Source of the DNA: an uncultured Collinsella sp.
Lineage (GTDB): Bacteria; Actinomycetota; Coriobacteriia; Coriobacteriales; Coriobacteriaceae
DNA: 12,295 nt
Assembly (NCBI GenBank): GCA_958407555.1
Contig: CATYJC010000049.1
Location: 1-12,295, forward strand
Reading direction: 5' to 3'
Shown piece by piece: positions 1-6,462 of the stretch. Within the stretch, counting starts at the first letter, position 1. Each line of letters starts with the position of its first letter. The notes beneath the pieces were generated by a model. It did no database searches and was not told the origin of the DNA. It saw only the letters and a list, made by a program, of their open reading frames with translations. Made by a program: the position numbers and the translations under genes.

Positions 1-563
1 AGCGTGCCATTCTTGCTGGTGACGAGGTTGCCGGCGTTTCCATTATGCGTATTGGACATGGCGTGGATACGGGCGCTTATTGCGCGCAGGCCTCGACCTC
101 GGTTGCCGATAAGCATGCCGAGGCACTGACGATGGAGCTTGGCGAGCTGGGTGGTAAGCTGCTGGCCGATACGTTGCCCTCGCTTGCCGATGATACGGCG
201 GTGTGGACCGTGCAGGATGAGTCCCTTGTCACGCATGCTGCCAAGATTTCCAAGCAGGAGATGCGTCTGGATCCGCAGATGGGGGCGCTCGATTGCGTGC
301 GCCACGTGCTGGCTTCGTCCGACACCGCACCTGCTCGCTGCGTGATTGCCGGCAAGTCCGTGCGTGTGCTCGATGCTGCGCCCGCCGACGTGTCGCTTGC
401 CGAGGGCCTTGTTGCCGTTAAGAACAAGCGTGTTTACCTGGGTCTTTCCGATGGTGCGGTCGAGCTGCTTGAGGTTAAGCCCGATGGCAAGCGTGCCATG
501 GCTGCATCTGCATGGGCTGCCGGCCTGCAGGGTGCCGATCTGACGTGGGGTGTTTTGTCATGA
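1..563 (+). CDS. fmt: Methionyl-tRNA formyltransferase, C-terminal part (5' end outside window)
   Basis: Formylates the methionine on initiator tRNA, using 10-formyltetrahydrofolate, in the cytoplasm. The reading frame is open from base 3 to the TGA at 561-563, giving 186 residues of a protein that is normally about 310. It begins in the last part of the formyltransferase domain: AILAGDEVAGVSIM followed by GHGVDTGAY matches the family's GD..TGVSIM....GLDTG stretch. The linker AAKISKQEMRLD and the C-terminal OB-fold-like tRNA-binding domain follow, ending in LGLSDGAVELLEVKPDGKR, a close match to the family's C-terminal signature. The catalytic Asn-His-Asp region lies upstream of the window and cannot be checked. 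An internal ATG at 45 is not the start, because conserved family sequence precedes it. The stop overlaps the rsmB start (ATGA), so the two genes are probably translationally coupled. Confidence 0.93.
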   Translation, partial: RAILAGDEVAGVSIMRIGHGVDTGAYCAQASTSVADKHAEALTMELGELGGKLLADTLPSLADDTAVWTVQDESLVTHAAKISKQEMRLDPQMGALDCVRHVLASSDTAPARCVIAGKSVRVLDAAPADVSLAEGLVAVKNKRVYLGLSDGAVELLEVKPDGKRAMAASAWAAGLQGADLTWGVLS

Positions 564-1960
564 GCAAGCTTTCCCCCGCGCGCAAGCTTGCGCTCGACGT
601 GCTGATGGAGGCCGACCGTCGCGGCATGTATGCGCGTGACGTGCTCTCTGCTCGCGCTACGGCCAAGGCTATTGACCAGCGCGATTCCGCGTTTGCCGCT
701 CGCCTGGCACTGGGTGTTGCCGCGACGCAGGGCATTTTGGACGAGCTGCTCGATCAGTTCCTCGATAAGCCCAAAAAGGTCGCGCCGCGTGTTCGCATGG
801 CGCTTCGAATCTCGGCCTTCGAGATGCTCTACCTGCATACCCCGGGTCGCGTTGCCGTGAGTCAGGGCGTTGAGCTGGTTCGTAGCGGCGCTAAATCGGC
901 TGCCGGTCTGGCGAACGCCGTACTGCATAAGGTCGCGGACAACGTCGAGGACTTTGCCACTGCAGCGGATGCCGATGAGTCCGAGCGCCGATTGGTTCGC
1001 CTGTCTCGCCTGATGGGCATGCCGCGCTGGCTGTGCGCTCGCATTATGGCCTCGTTCGATACGCCCGAGGGCGCGCTCAACTTTGCCGGAAATCTGGCGC
1101 CCGCGCCGCTCGCTTTGCACGAGAACGCCTTTGCAACCAAGCCTGATCCGTACCTATCGCAGCTTGTGGCGCCGGTATTCCCGGGCTGCCATGCGCCGGT
1201 CGATGCGCAGGCCACGGTTGCATCGGGTGTGTTTGAGCGCGCGGCTGCCGTGGCCTCGGACCTTAACGCTCAGCTCATCGCTACTGCGGCTACTCGTCCC
1301 GGGCGCTGCCTAGAGATTGGCGCCGGTCGTGGTACCAAGACGTATGTGATGATGTGCCAGGCTAAGCGTGCCGGCTACGACCGTCAGCACACTGCTCTCG
1401 ATTTGCACGATCGCAAGTGTGACCAGAATCTCGCGCGCCTGCATAAGGCGGGTATTACGGGTGTTCGTACCGTCTCGGGTGATGCCTGTGAGCTCGACGA
1501 GGTGCTGACGTCGTTTGACGCCATGCTTGGTAAACCTGTTCTGTTTGATACGGTGTTTATCGATGCGCCGTGCTCTGGCACCGGCACCATGCGCCGTCAT
1601 CCCGAGATTCCGTGGCGCCTGACCGAAAAGGATGTGACGGTTGAGCTGCCCAAACTGCAGCTGACGATGCTCAAGGAAGCGGCCGCGCGTGTGGCTGCCG
1701 GCGGCGAGCTCATCTATGCCACCTGCTCGGTTTTTGATGAAGAGAACACGCAGGTTGTGGATGCGTTTTTGGCTTCGCCCGAGGGCGCAGGCTTTTGCCT
1801 GGCACCCCTCTCCGAAGCGCAGATTCTGCAGCTCCCCGAGTTCGAACAAGCCAAGAAGCTCGTCTCCGTGCGCCTAAACGATCGTGGACTTTTCCAAAGC
1901 GTCCCCGTAAACGCCGACTCCTACGACGGTCACTTCTGCGCCCGCTTGGTCCACAAGTAG
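560..1960 (+). CDS. rsmB: 16S rRNA (cytosine-967-C5)-methyltransferase RsmB
   Basis: S-adenosylmethionine-dependent enzyme that makes m5C967 in 16S rRNA. The protein has 466 residues, close to the usual 430-450. Residues 1 to about 130 form the NusB-like RNA-binding domain (starts MSKLSPARKLALDVL; RISAFEMLYL near 83). The methyltransferase domain follows. SAM-binding motif I is LEIGAGRGTK at 251-260. Motif IV is DAPCSGTG at 335-342, with Cys338 the cysteine that releases product. Motif VI is ATCS at 387-390, with Cys389 the expected catalytic nucleophile. The C-terminus GHFCARL is typical of the family. Start choice: an ATG at 512 keeps the frame open but would run 52 bases into fmt; the ATG at 560 overlaps the fmt stop as ATGA and begins with family-like sequence. 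Sequence similarity alone does not separate RsmB from RsmF or other NOL1/NOP2/Sun enzymes, but the NusB-like N-terminus and the fmt linkage favour RsmB. Confidence 0.92.
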   Translation: MSKLSPARKLALDVLMEADRRGMYARDVLSARATAKAIDQRDSAFAARLALGVAATQGILDELLDQFLDKPKKVAPRVRMALRISAFEMLYLHTPGRVAVSQGVELVRSGAKSAAGLANAVLHKVADNVEDFATAADADESERRLVRLSRLMGMPRWLCARIMASFDTPEGALNFAGNLAPAPLALHENAFATKPDPYLSQLVAPVFPGCHAPVDAQATVASGVFERAAAVASDLNAQLIATAATRPGRCLEIGAGRGTKTYVMMCQAKRAGYDRQHTALDLHDRKCDQNLARLHKAGITGVRTVSGDACELDEVLTSFDAMLGKPVLFDTVFIDAPCSGTGTMRRHPEIPWRLTEKDVTVELPKLQLTMLKEAAARVAAGGELIYATCSVFDEENTQVVDAFLASPEGAGFCLAPLSEAQILQLPEFEQAKKLVSVRLNDRGLFQSVPVNADSYDGHFCARLVHK

Positions 1961-1966
1961 CTACTA

Positions 1967-2033
1967 AGTTGCGGTGAAATAGGGATCGAATAGCGGCTTC
2001 TAGCCGCCAAACAGTCCTTATTTCACCGCAACT
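1967..2033. repeat. Hairpin element, copy 1 (arms AGTTGCGGTGAAATA)
   Basis: Perfect 15-bp inverted repeat: AGTTGCGGTGAAATA at 1967-1981 and its complement at 2019-2033. Further pairing inside the arms includes GGA with TCC. A second hairpin, GCGGCT/AGCCGC (1993-1998 with 2002-2007), sits in the loop. It starts 6 bases after the rsmB stop. No U-run follows on the plus strand, so it is a poor classical terminator for rsmB, though it could protect the mRNA 3' end. Read on the minus strand, arm and loop (ACTGTTTGGCGG) match copy 2 read on the plus strand, so the two are related elements in opposite orientations. Confidence 0.85.
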
Positions 2034-2120
2034 CAGAAGGTCGTGCGAGTGGAGATCGCAATAGCGGTAAAGAGTGGGAAAAATGGCCCTGTTTCATACT
2101 TGCTGCTATCAAAAGTAGGG

Positions 2121-2252
2121 CGGATTACGGGGCTAGATCGGTGATGCCCGACCACAGCAAAAATGGCCTTAATAAAACCGCAGGTAGATGGCTTGTTGAA
2201 ATTTGCAAATTACCGGAATGGATAGAGGTTGTCAATTTAGCCCCGTAATCCG
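2121..2252. repeat. 132-bp inverted-repeat element with 15-bp perfect ends (element 1)
   Basis: The ends CGGATTACGGGGCTA (2121-2135) and TAGCCCCGTAATCCG (2238-2252) are perfect complements. The interior has a small hairpin TCGG/CCGA near 2138-2151, and a core at about 2170-2214 carrying AAAACCGCAGGTAGA and ending AAATTACC. The same core occurs in the element at 6241-6368, which has unrelated but again self-complementary ends. It contains no convincing coding sequence. Possible natures are a miniature non-autonomous mobile element or a structured RNA closed by a long basal stem. I could not see a clear target-site duplication. Confidence 0.7.
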
Positions 2253-2308
2253 GCAGAGTTTTGAAATGTTACAAACTTAGCATCAGCCCGAAATCCGATC
2301 TAAAGAAA

Positions 2309-2375
2309 AGTTGCGGTGAAATGGTTCCTGTTTGGCCGTTGGATGGGCTGATTCAGGAACTATTTCACCGCAACT
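2309..2375 (-). terminator. Hairpin element, copy 2; probable terminator of fmdB
   Basis: The arms are 22 bp (2309-2330 and 2354-2375), complementary except for one position that becomes a G-U pair. They begin AGTTGCGGTGAAAT, as in copy 1. The loop allows a further GGCC/GGCT stem. On the minus strand the hairpin is followed directly by CTTTTCTTTAG, a U-rich tail. It lies 35 bases beyond the fmdB stop, so it fits a Rho-independent terminator for that gene. The near-perfect arms and the sequence shared with 1967-2033 show that it also belongs to a repeat family. Confidence 0.7.
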
Positions 2376-2409
2376 CATAGGGAAATCTGAGTAGTGAGAC
2401 CGCTTGCCG

Positions 2410-2646
2410 CTAGTGGTTATGCGGGCAGTTGGCGCAGCAGCCGCTGGTGGCGTTGGTGCTGGAACCACCGCTTCGCTGGTCGGTGTTGTAGAAACCGCTG
2501 CCTTCGAACTTAATGCCGCTGGCCGAGAACGTCTTGGATGCCGGGGCACCGCAGCTAGGGCATACGACCTCGGGCGTCTCGGACATGGGGTGCTCAACCT
2601 CAAACACGTTGCCGCAGCTCGTGCACTTGTAATCGTAGCGCGCCAT
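2410..2646 (-). CDS. FmdB-type zinc-ribbon protein
   Basis: A 78-residue protein of the FmdB/CxxC zinc-ribbon family, annotated as putative regulators; the molecular role is not established. It opens MARYDYKCTSCGNVFE with Cys8-x2-Cys11, and a second knuckle CPSCG (Cys29, Cys32) completes a four-cysteine zinc site. The phrase GIKFEGSGFYNTD is typical of the family. The C-terminus is Ser/Gly/Asn-rich and ends CCANCPHNH, a second Cys/His cluster that might also bind metal. Start: the ATG at 2646 is preceded by AAGGAAG at a good distance. The gene lies 88 bases after the GH13-GH77 gene on the same strand, with a strong hairpin between them, so it may be read partly by read-through. Nothing in the sequence ties it to glycogen metabolism. 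Confidence 0.88.
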   Translation of the reverse strand: MARYDYKCTSCGNVFEVEHPMSETPEVVCPSCGAPASKTFSASGIKFEGSGFYNTDQRSGGSSTNATSGCCANCPHNH

Positions 2647-2668
2647 AATACTTCCTTTTCAGCACAAA

Positions 2669-2690
2669 GCGGGCAGATCGCTCTGCCCGC
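2669..2690 (-). terminator. Perfect 9-bp hairpin between GH13-GH77 gene and fmdB
   Basis: GCGGGCAGA and TCTGCCCGC (2669-2677 with 2682-2690) pair perfectly around a 4-base loop. It lies 44 bases past the stop of the GH13-GH77 gene. On the minus strand only TTTGTG follows, so it would be a weak or partial terminator. It is also 22 bases ahead of the fmdB start and could act as an attenuating leader hairpin. Confidence 0.55.
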
Positions 2691-2734
2691 AAAAATTCAA
2701 ACAGCTGTAACTGTACCCTATATCGGGGGTTTTA

Positions 2735-5700
2735 TCACGCTTCGCCCCAGAATCTATGAGTGTTGCGCAGGAGCTTCGCAGTTTTCTCCTCGGCTGCAGC
2801 AACGTCGGCCTCGTCAGCCTGCCATGTCCAGTTGCCTGTGGCTACACCCGGCACGTTCATACGTGCATCGTCGCCCAGTCCCAGCACGTCCTGCAGCGGC
2901 ATCATCACGAGCGGCGCATCGCTTGCCAGGGCATTGCCCATGAGCTCGCTTGCCAATGTAATGCCGCTCGGCTCATCGCCGCCTGCAAAGGAGCGCGTGC
3001 ACCAGCCGGCAAGTGTCGAGGTGTCGTGCGTCGAGGTGTACAGGATCTTTCCCGGTGTGGGGTGAATTCCGCAACGAACGTCGTAGTCGCTAAACTCCAG
3101 CACGTCCATGCCGGGGAAGCCGCAGGTCGAAGCCATGGCGCGAACGCCGGGCGTCAGATAGCCCAGATCCTCGGCGATAAAGTTGAGCGGACCCAGCTCG
3201 TCATAGGCGGTCTGGAACAGGTCCTTGCCCGGACCTGCCAGCCAGCGACCATCGGCGCAGGCCTTACCGGCGGGAATGCTAAAGTAGCTGTGGAAGCCCA
3301 GGAAGTGGTCCAGGCGCACGCGGTCGTAGAGCGAAAACGCACGGCGCAGGCGGTCGAGCCACCAACGATAGCCGTTCTCTTTCATGCGATCCCAGCGGAA
3401 GGTGGGGTTGCCCCACACCTGCCCCTCGGGCGCAAAGTTGTCGGGCGGCGCGCCCGAAATCTCAATCGCCTTGCCGGTGTCGGATAGCCAGAAGTTCTCG
3501 GGCTCGCTCCACGCGTCGGCCGAATCGTCCGAGACATACATCGGGATATCGCCGATGACCTCGATGCCCTTCTTGTGTGCATAGTTCATGAGCTCGCACC
3601 AGGCAAGGTCAAAGCGATACTGCATGTACGCCTGCAGCTCGGCCTCGTCGTGGAAGCGCTTGTCATCGATCAGATACTCGTTGTAGCGCGCGACATCTGC
3701 CGGCCAATCGTGGCGCGACTCGCCCTCAAAGTACTTCTTAACGGCCATGTAGATGCAGTACTTCTCGAGCCAGTCGGCATTGCGATGTTTAAACGCCGTG
3801 TACAGCGGGTCAGCATCCTCGCCGCCGTGAGCCTTCCATGCAGCAAAGTCGGCGGCCAGCTCCTCGTGACTCTCGGGCAGCAGGTCAATATTGCCCGCAA
3901 AGGCCGAAGGCCCAGCATAAGGGGAGCGGAAGTAGTCCGTCGGGTTGACGGGCAGGACTTGCCAGTAGCGCATGCCCATAGCGGCCAGATGGTCGATAAA
4001 GCGACGCGTGGGCGCACCGATTGTGCCGGGCTTGCCGTCATCGGTCGGCACCGAGGTGATGTGGCACACAACGCCCGCGCCATGATCGAGCGGCTCCTGC
4101 AGGCGCTTCTCGGCATGGTGATAGATGATCGAAGAGCCCAGCGGGTACAGGTCGAGCGTGACGGTACCGTTGTGGATCTCGCACTCGTGACCGCTGATCA
4201 CGTCGCTCGCGCATTCGCCGAGCGCCGGAATCGTCACGCGGTGCGAATTGCGCAGACTGCGGTTGATGATAACCGTCGCGGCCTCGCCGTCTTTGCCCGT
4301 GCGGGTGTAAGCCAAGACTTCGTCGTTGAGCGCAAAGGCCTTGATCTCGCCATCGACCATAAAGGGCAGCGCACGGCGCACGGCAGACGCGTTCTTAACG
4401 ATGGCCAGTGTGTCGAAGTCGTGGAGTTGGTCCTTGGTCGGCAGGGTACGGCGGTTGCCCGGGTCGGTAAGGCCCTCCAGGCCGTACTCGTCGCCGTAAT
4501 AGATTGAGGGTACGCCCGGGAAGGTCATCTGCATGAGCGTCGCCAGCCAAAAACGGCTCTTGGCCAGACCCATCGAGTTATCGTCCAGGCGCCATTTGCT
4601 GCGCTCGCTCTCGGGCAGCTGTGACTCGTCGGGGCCACCGCCGAGCACCGAGATAATGCGCGGACGGTCGTGGCTCGAAAGCAGATTGAGTGCGCAGGCC
4701 AGTGCCTCGCGCGGGTAGTTCTCGCGCAGGGTTTCGATATCCTCGGCTGCCTGGTAAGCGTTCTTGTAGCCCATCAAAAAGCCGATGACCATGTCGCGGA
4801 AGGGGTAGTCCATGGCGGAGTCGAGCTCCGAGCCCTGCAGATAGCGACGCAGGTGGCCATAGCTGATCTTGTTGGAGGCGTCTTCCCAGACTTCGCCGAG
4901 CAGCAGCGCGTCGGGCTTCTCGGCGAGCACGGCCTTCTTGATCTCGGCCAGGAAGTCGTCGGAAAGCTCGTCGGCCACGTCCAGACGCCAGCCATGGGCA
5001 CCGGCGCGCAGCCATTTGCGGATCACGCCGTTCTTGCCCAGGAGCCGCTCGCGCACCAGTTCGGAGCTCTCATTGATGGCGGGCATGTTGCCCACGCCCC
5101 ACCAGCAGTCATACGAGCCGTCCTCATGGAAGTAAAACGCATCGCGCCACGGCGAGTCCTCGCTCTGCCACGCACCGACACCGGGATAGTTACCGTAGCG
5201 GTTAAAGTAGATCGAATCGTCGCCTGTGTGGTTGAAGACGCCGTCCAGGATGATGGAGATGCCCAGCTTCTCGGCTGCCTGGCACAGCTCGGTAAAGTCC
5301 TGCTCGGTGCCCAGGATCGGGTCGATCTTGGTGTAGTCGGCCGTGTCGTAGCGGTGGTTGCTCGCGGCCTCAAAGATGGGGTTGAGGTAGATGGCCGTAA
5401 AGCCTAGCTCGGCAATGCGGGGCAGGTCATTTTGGATACCCTTAAGCGAGCCGCCGTAAAAATCCCAGGTCTTGATGGAGCCGTCTTCGGCACGCTCGTA
5501 CTCGGGCGGTTCGTTCCAGTCCTCGACCATGCGGCGCTGGATTCCTTTGCGCGGTTTTTCAACTTCGGCAAGCGTGCGTTCGCGCCAGTTTTCGTCGCGT
5601 GCATAGCGGTCGGGGAAGATCTGGTAGACCATACCGCGCTCGTACCAAGTGGGACGGTTCTCTCGGTGCTTGTAGACGGTAATCTGGAAGGACGGAACCT

Positions 5701-6031
5701 CGGCGTAGTTGTAGGTCACACCCTCGCCACCGGTGCGACCCTGCGGTGCGCCCAGGCGTACCTCGGGCTGGCCCTCGATGTTGCAGATAAAGCTGTACCA
5801 GATAAGACAGGGCTCAGTGCACTCAAGCTCTACGGTAAATATGCCGTCGCCCTCGTGCGTCATGGGATACAGAGACTCACCGATTTCATCGACCCAGGTG
5901 CGCAGGGTGAGCGTTGCCTGGTTGGGGTCGGCATCCTCCAAAATCACCGATAGCGAAACGGAAGTTCCAGTGGTCACAGCGCCAAACGGAGTACGAAACT
6001 GCGGCAGACGGCTGTTGTGAATCAATCTCAT
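2735..6031 (-). CDS. Fused GH13 alpha-amylase/neopullulanase-like and GH77 4-alpha-glucanotransferase
   Basis: A 1098-residue two-enzyme protein acting on alpha-1,4-glucans. Residues 1 to about 120 resemble the beta-sandwich N-domain of neopullulanase-like enzymes. The GH13 barrel follows: GMVYQIFPDRYARD at 133-146, region I DGVFNH at 263-268, region II GWRLDVAD with nucleophile Asp351, region III GEVW with acid/base Glu380, and region IV SSHD with Asp455. A small C-terminal beta domain ends near 645. From about 650 it is an amylomaltase (MalQ-like): RLDHFLGF with nucleophile Asp908, AEDLG with acid/base Glu954, THDTST with Asp1003, and PLQDVLGLG near 1045. All catalytic residues of both enzymes are present. 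There is no signal peptide, so it is probably cytoplasmic, hydrolysing maltodextrin or glycogen and transferring glucan segments. No strong ribosome-binding site precedes the ATG at 6031, but the start fits the N-domain. A promoter/operator candidate lies upstream. Exact substrate cannot be read from sequence. Confidence 0.93.
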   Translation of the reverse strand: MRLIHNSRLPQFRTPFGAVTTGTSVSLSVILEDADPNQATLTLRTWVDEIGESLYPMTHEGDGIFTVELECTEPCLIWYSFICNIEGQPEVRLGAPQGRTGGEGVTYNYAEVPSFQITVYKHRENRPTWYERGMVYQIFPDRYARDENWRERTLAEVEKPRKGIQRRMVEDWNEPPEYERAEDGSIKTWDFYGGSLKGIQNDLPRIAELGFTAIYLNPIFEAASNHRYDTADYTKIDPILGTEQDFTELCQAAEKLGISIILDGVFNHTGDDSIYFNRYGNYPGVGAWQSEDSPWRDAFYFHEDGSYDCWWGVGNMPAINESSELVRERLLGKNGVIRKWLRAGAHGWRLDVADELSDDFLAEIKKAVLAEKPDALLLGEVWEDASNKISYGHLRRYLQGSELDSAMDYPFRDMVIGFLMGYKNAYQAAEDIETLRENYPREALACALNLLSSHDRPRIISVLGGGPDESQLPESERSKWRLDDNSMGLAKSRFWLATLMQMTFPGVPSIYYGDEYGLEGLTDPGNRRTLPTKDQLHDFDTLAIVKNASAVRRALPFMVDGEIKAFALNDEVLAYTRTGKDGEAATVIINRSLRNSHRVTIPALGECASDVISGHECEIHNGTVTLDLYPLGSSIIYHHAEKRLQEPLDHGAGVVCHITSVPTDDGKPGTIGAPTRRFIDHLAAMGMRYWQVLPVNPTDYFRSPYAGPSAFAGNIDLLPESHEELAADFAAWKAHGGEDADPLYTAFKHRNADWLEKYCIYMAVKKYFEGESRHDWPADVARYNEYLIDDKRFHDEAELQAYMQYRFDLAWCELMNYAHKKGIEVIGDIPMYVSDDSADAWSEPENFWLSDTGKAIEISGAPPDNFAPEGQVWGNPTFRWDRMKENGYRWWLDRLRRAFSLYDRVRLDHFLGFHSYFSIPAGKACADGRWLAGPGKDLFQTAYDELGPLNFIAEDLGYLTPGVRAMASTCGFPGMDVLEFSDYDVRCGIHPTPGKILYTSTHDTSTLAGWCTRSFAGGDEPSGITLASELMGNALASDAPLVMMPLQDVLGLGDDARMNVPGVATGNWTWQADEADVAAAEEKTAKLLRNTHRFWGEA

Positions 6032-6092
6032 AATACGGTCCAGTTCAATAGAATCACGGCCTGCGGGCCATGGGCTTTACGCACAGGATGTA

Positions 6093-6123
6093 AGTATATC
6101 TTTTGTACACAGGCTGTATAAAC
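6093..6123 (-). promoter_or_regulatory. Promoter with overlapping palindromic operator candidate for the GH13-GH77 gene
   Basis: On the minus strand a -10-like TATACT (6098-6093) lies 18 bases after TTTATA (6122-6117), a moderate -35 match. An imperfect palindrome, TTTTGTACA-caggc-TGTATAAAC on the plus strand (6101-6123), covers the whole spacer and the -35 box; most arm positions pair. A protein bound there would block RNA polymerase, so this looks like a repressor operator, possibly sugar-responsive. The regulator is not in the window and the family cannot be named. Confidence 0.4.
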
Positions 6124-6240
6124 AACATCCGTTTACCATCGGCGAACGGTTGTCCTAGAAAATCGTTTTACCATTCAAATTATCGCGATATTCAAATGTG
6201 CCTATACCGATACTATTTGTAGCCAAACAAAAGTAACCCA

Positions 6241-6368
6241 GTTTACTACGACGAATTGAATGATCTCAACCAGGGTCATTTTGGTGATATTAAAACCGCA
6301 GGTAGAGGCGTTCCCAATTTCGTAGATTACCCGCCGTGGTCGGCTGGAGCCATTTTGTCGTAGTAAAC
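6241..6368. repeat. 128-bp inverted-repeat element with 12-bp perfect ends (element 2)
   Basis: The ends GTTTACTACGAC (6241-6252) and GTCGTAGTAAAC (6357-6368) are perfect complements. The interior core at 6288-6331 (AAAACCGCAGGTAGA ... ATTACC) matches the core of the element at 2121-2252 over about 45 positions. A small GCCG/CGGC hairpin lies near 6333-6344. CCGACCAC (minus strand here) and AAAATGGC also occur in both elements. The ends differ completely between the two while each stays self-complementary. It abuts the terminator zone of glgA. Confidence 0.68.
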
Positions 6369-6398
6369 CGGCCCTCTTTTTAATACAGAAGTTCAACC

Positions 6399-6432
6399 AA
6401 AAAGAGGGCGCCTGGTTGGGACGCCCTCTTTT
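6399..6432 (-). terminator. Rho-independent terminator of glgA (works in either direction)
   Basis: AAAAGAGGGCG (6400-6410) pairs with CGCCCTCTTTT (6422-6432) in an 11-bp perfect stem around an 11-base loop. It begins 30 bases past the glgA stop. On the minus strand the stem ends in CTTTTTGG. On the plus strand it ends in CTCTTTTGC. A third arm, GCCCTCTTTTT at 6371-6381, can pair equally well with 6399-6409, giving a competing hairpin. Confidence 0.8.
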
Positions 6433-6462
6433 GCTTTGAGGATTAAGTTTTAATCGTCCGGA

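Larger units (their letters stand above)
1961..2409. other. Non-coding gap between convergent genes, packed with palindromes
   Basis: This 449-bp gap separates the ends of rsmB (plus) and fmdB (minus). I see no credible gene in it. It is visibly more AT-rich than the flanking genes. It holds three inverted-repeat elements in a near-symmetrical layout: a hairpin at 1967-2033, a 132-bp element at 2121-2252, and a second hairpin homologous to the first at 2309-2375. The decamer AAAAATGGCC occurs at 2079-2088 and again at 2159-2168. The two outer hairpins are placed to stop transcription arriving from both sides. Confidence 0.75.
6032..6462. other. 431-bp non-coding gap between glgA and the GH13-GH77 gene
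   Basis: No gene is supported here. From the glgA side (high coordinates) it contains the glgA terminator hairpin, an inverted-repeat element (6241-6368), then an AT-rich stretch with the palindrome TATCGCGATA (6181-6190) flanked by ATTCAAAT at 6173-6180 and 6190-6197. A promoter/operator candidate at 6093-6123 precedes the GH13-GH77 gene. The layout suggests that the GH13-GH77 gene has its own transcript, separate from the glg block. Confidence 0.65.

Noticed and set aside
2756..3487. Open frames on the plus strand opposite the GH13-GH77 gene
   Set aside because: They lack recognisable motifs, while the opposite strand carries intact GH77 catalytic motifs through the same bases.
6173..6197. 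ATTCAAAT direct repeats around the palindrome TATCGCGATA
   Set aside because: Could be an operator or insertion scar, but it is short and AT-rich, and no element lies between the repeats. Too weak for a separate call.
6202..6396. Possible 64-residue protein on the minus strand across the element at 6241-6368
   Set aside because: The frame mostly covers the inverted-repeat element, with no ribosome-binding site seen and no family resemblance. The related element at 2121-2252 does not keep a matching frame.
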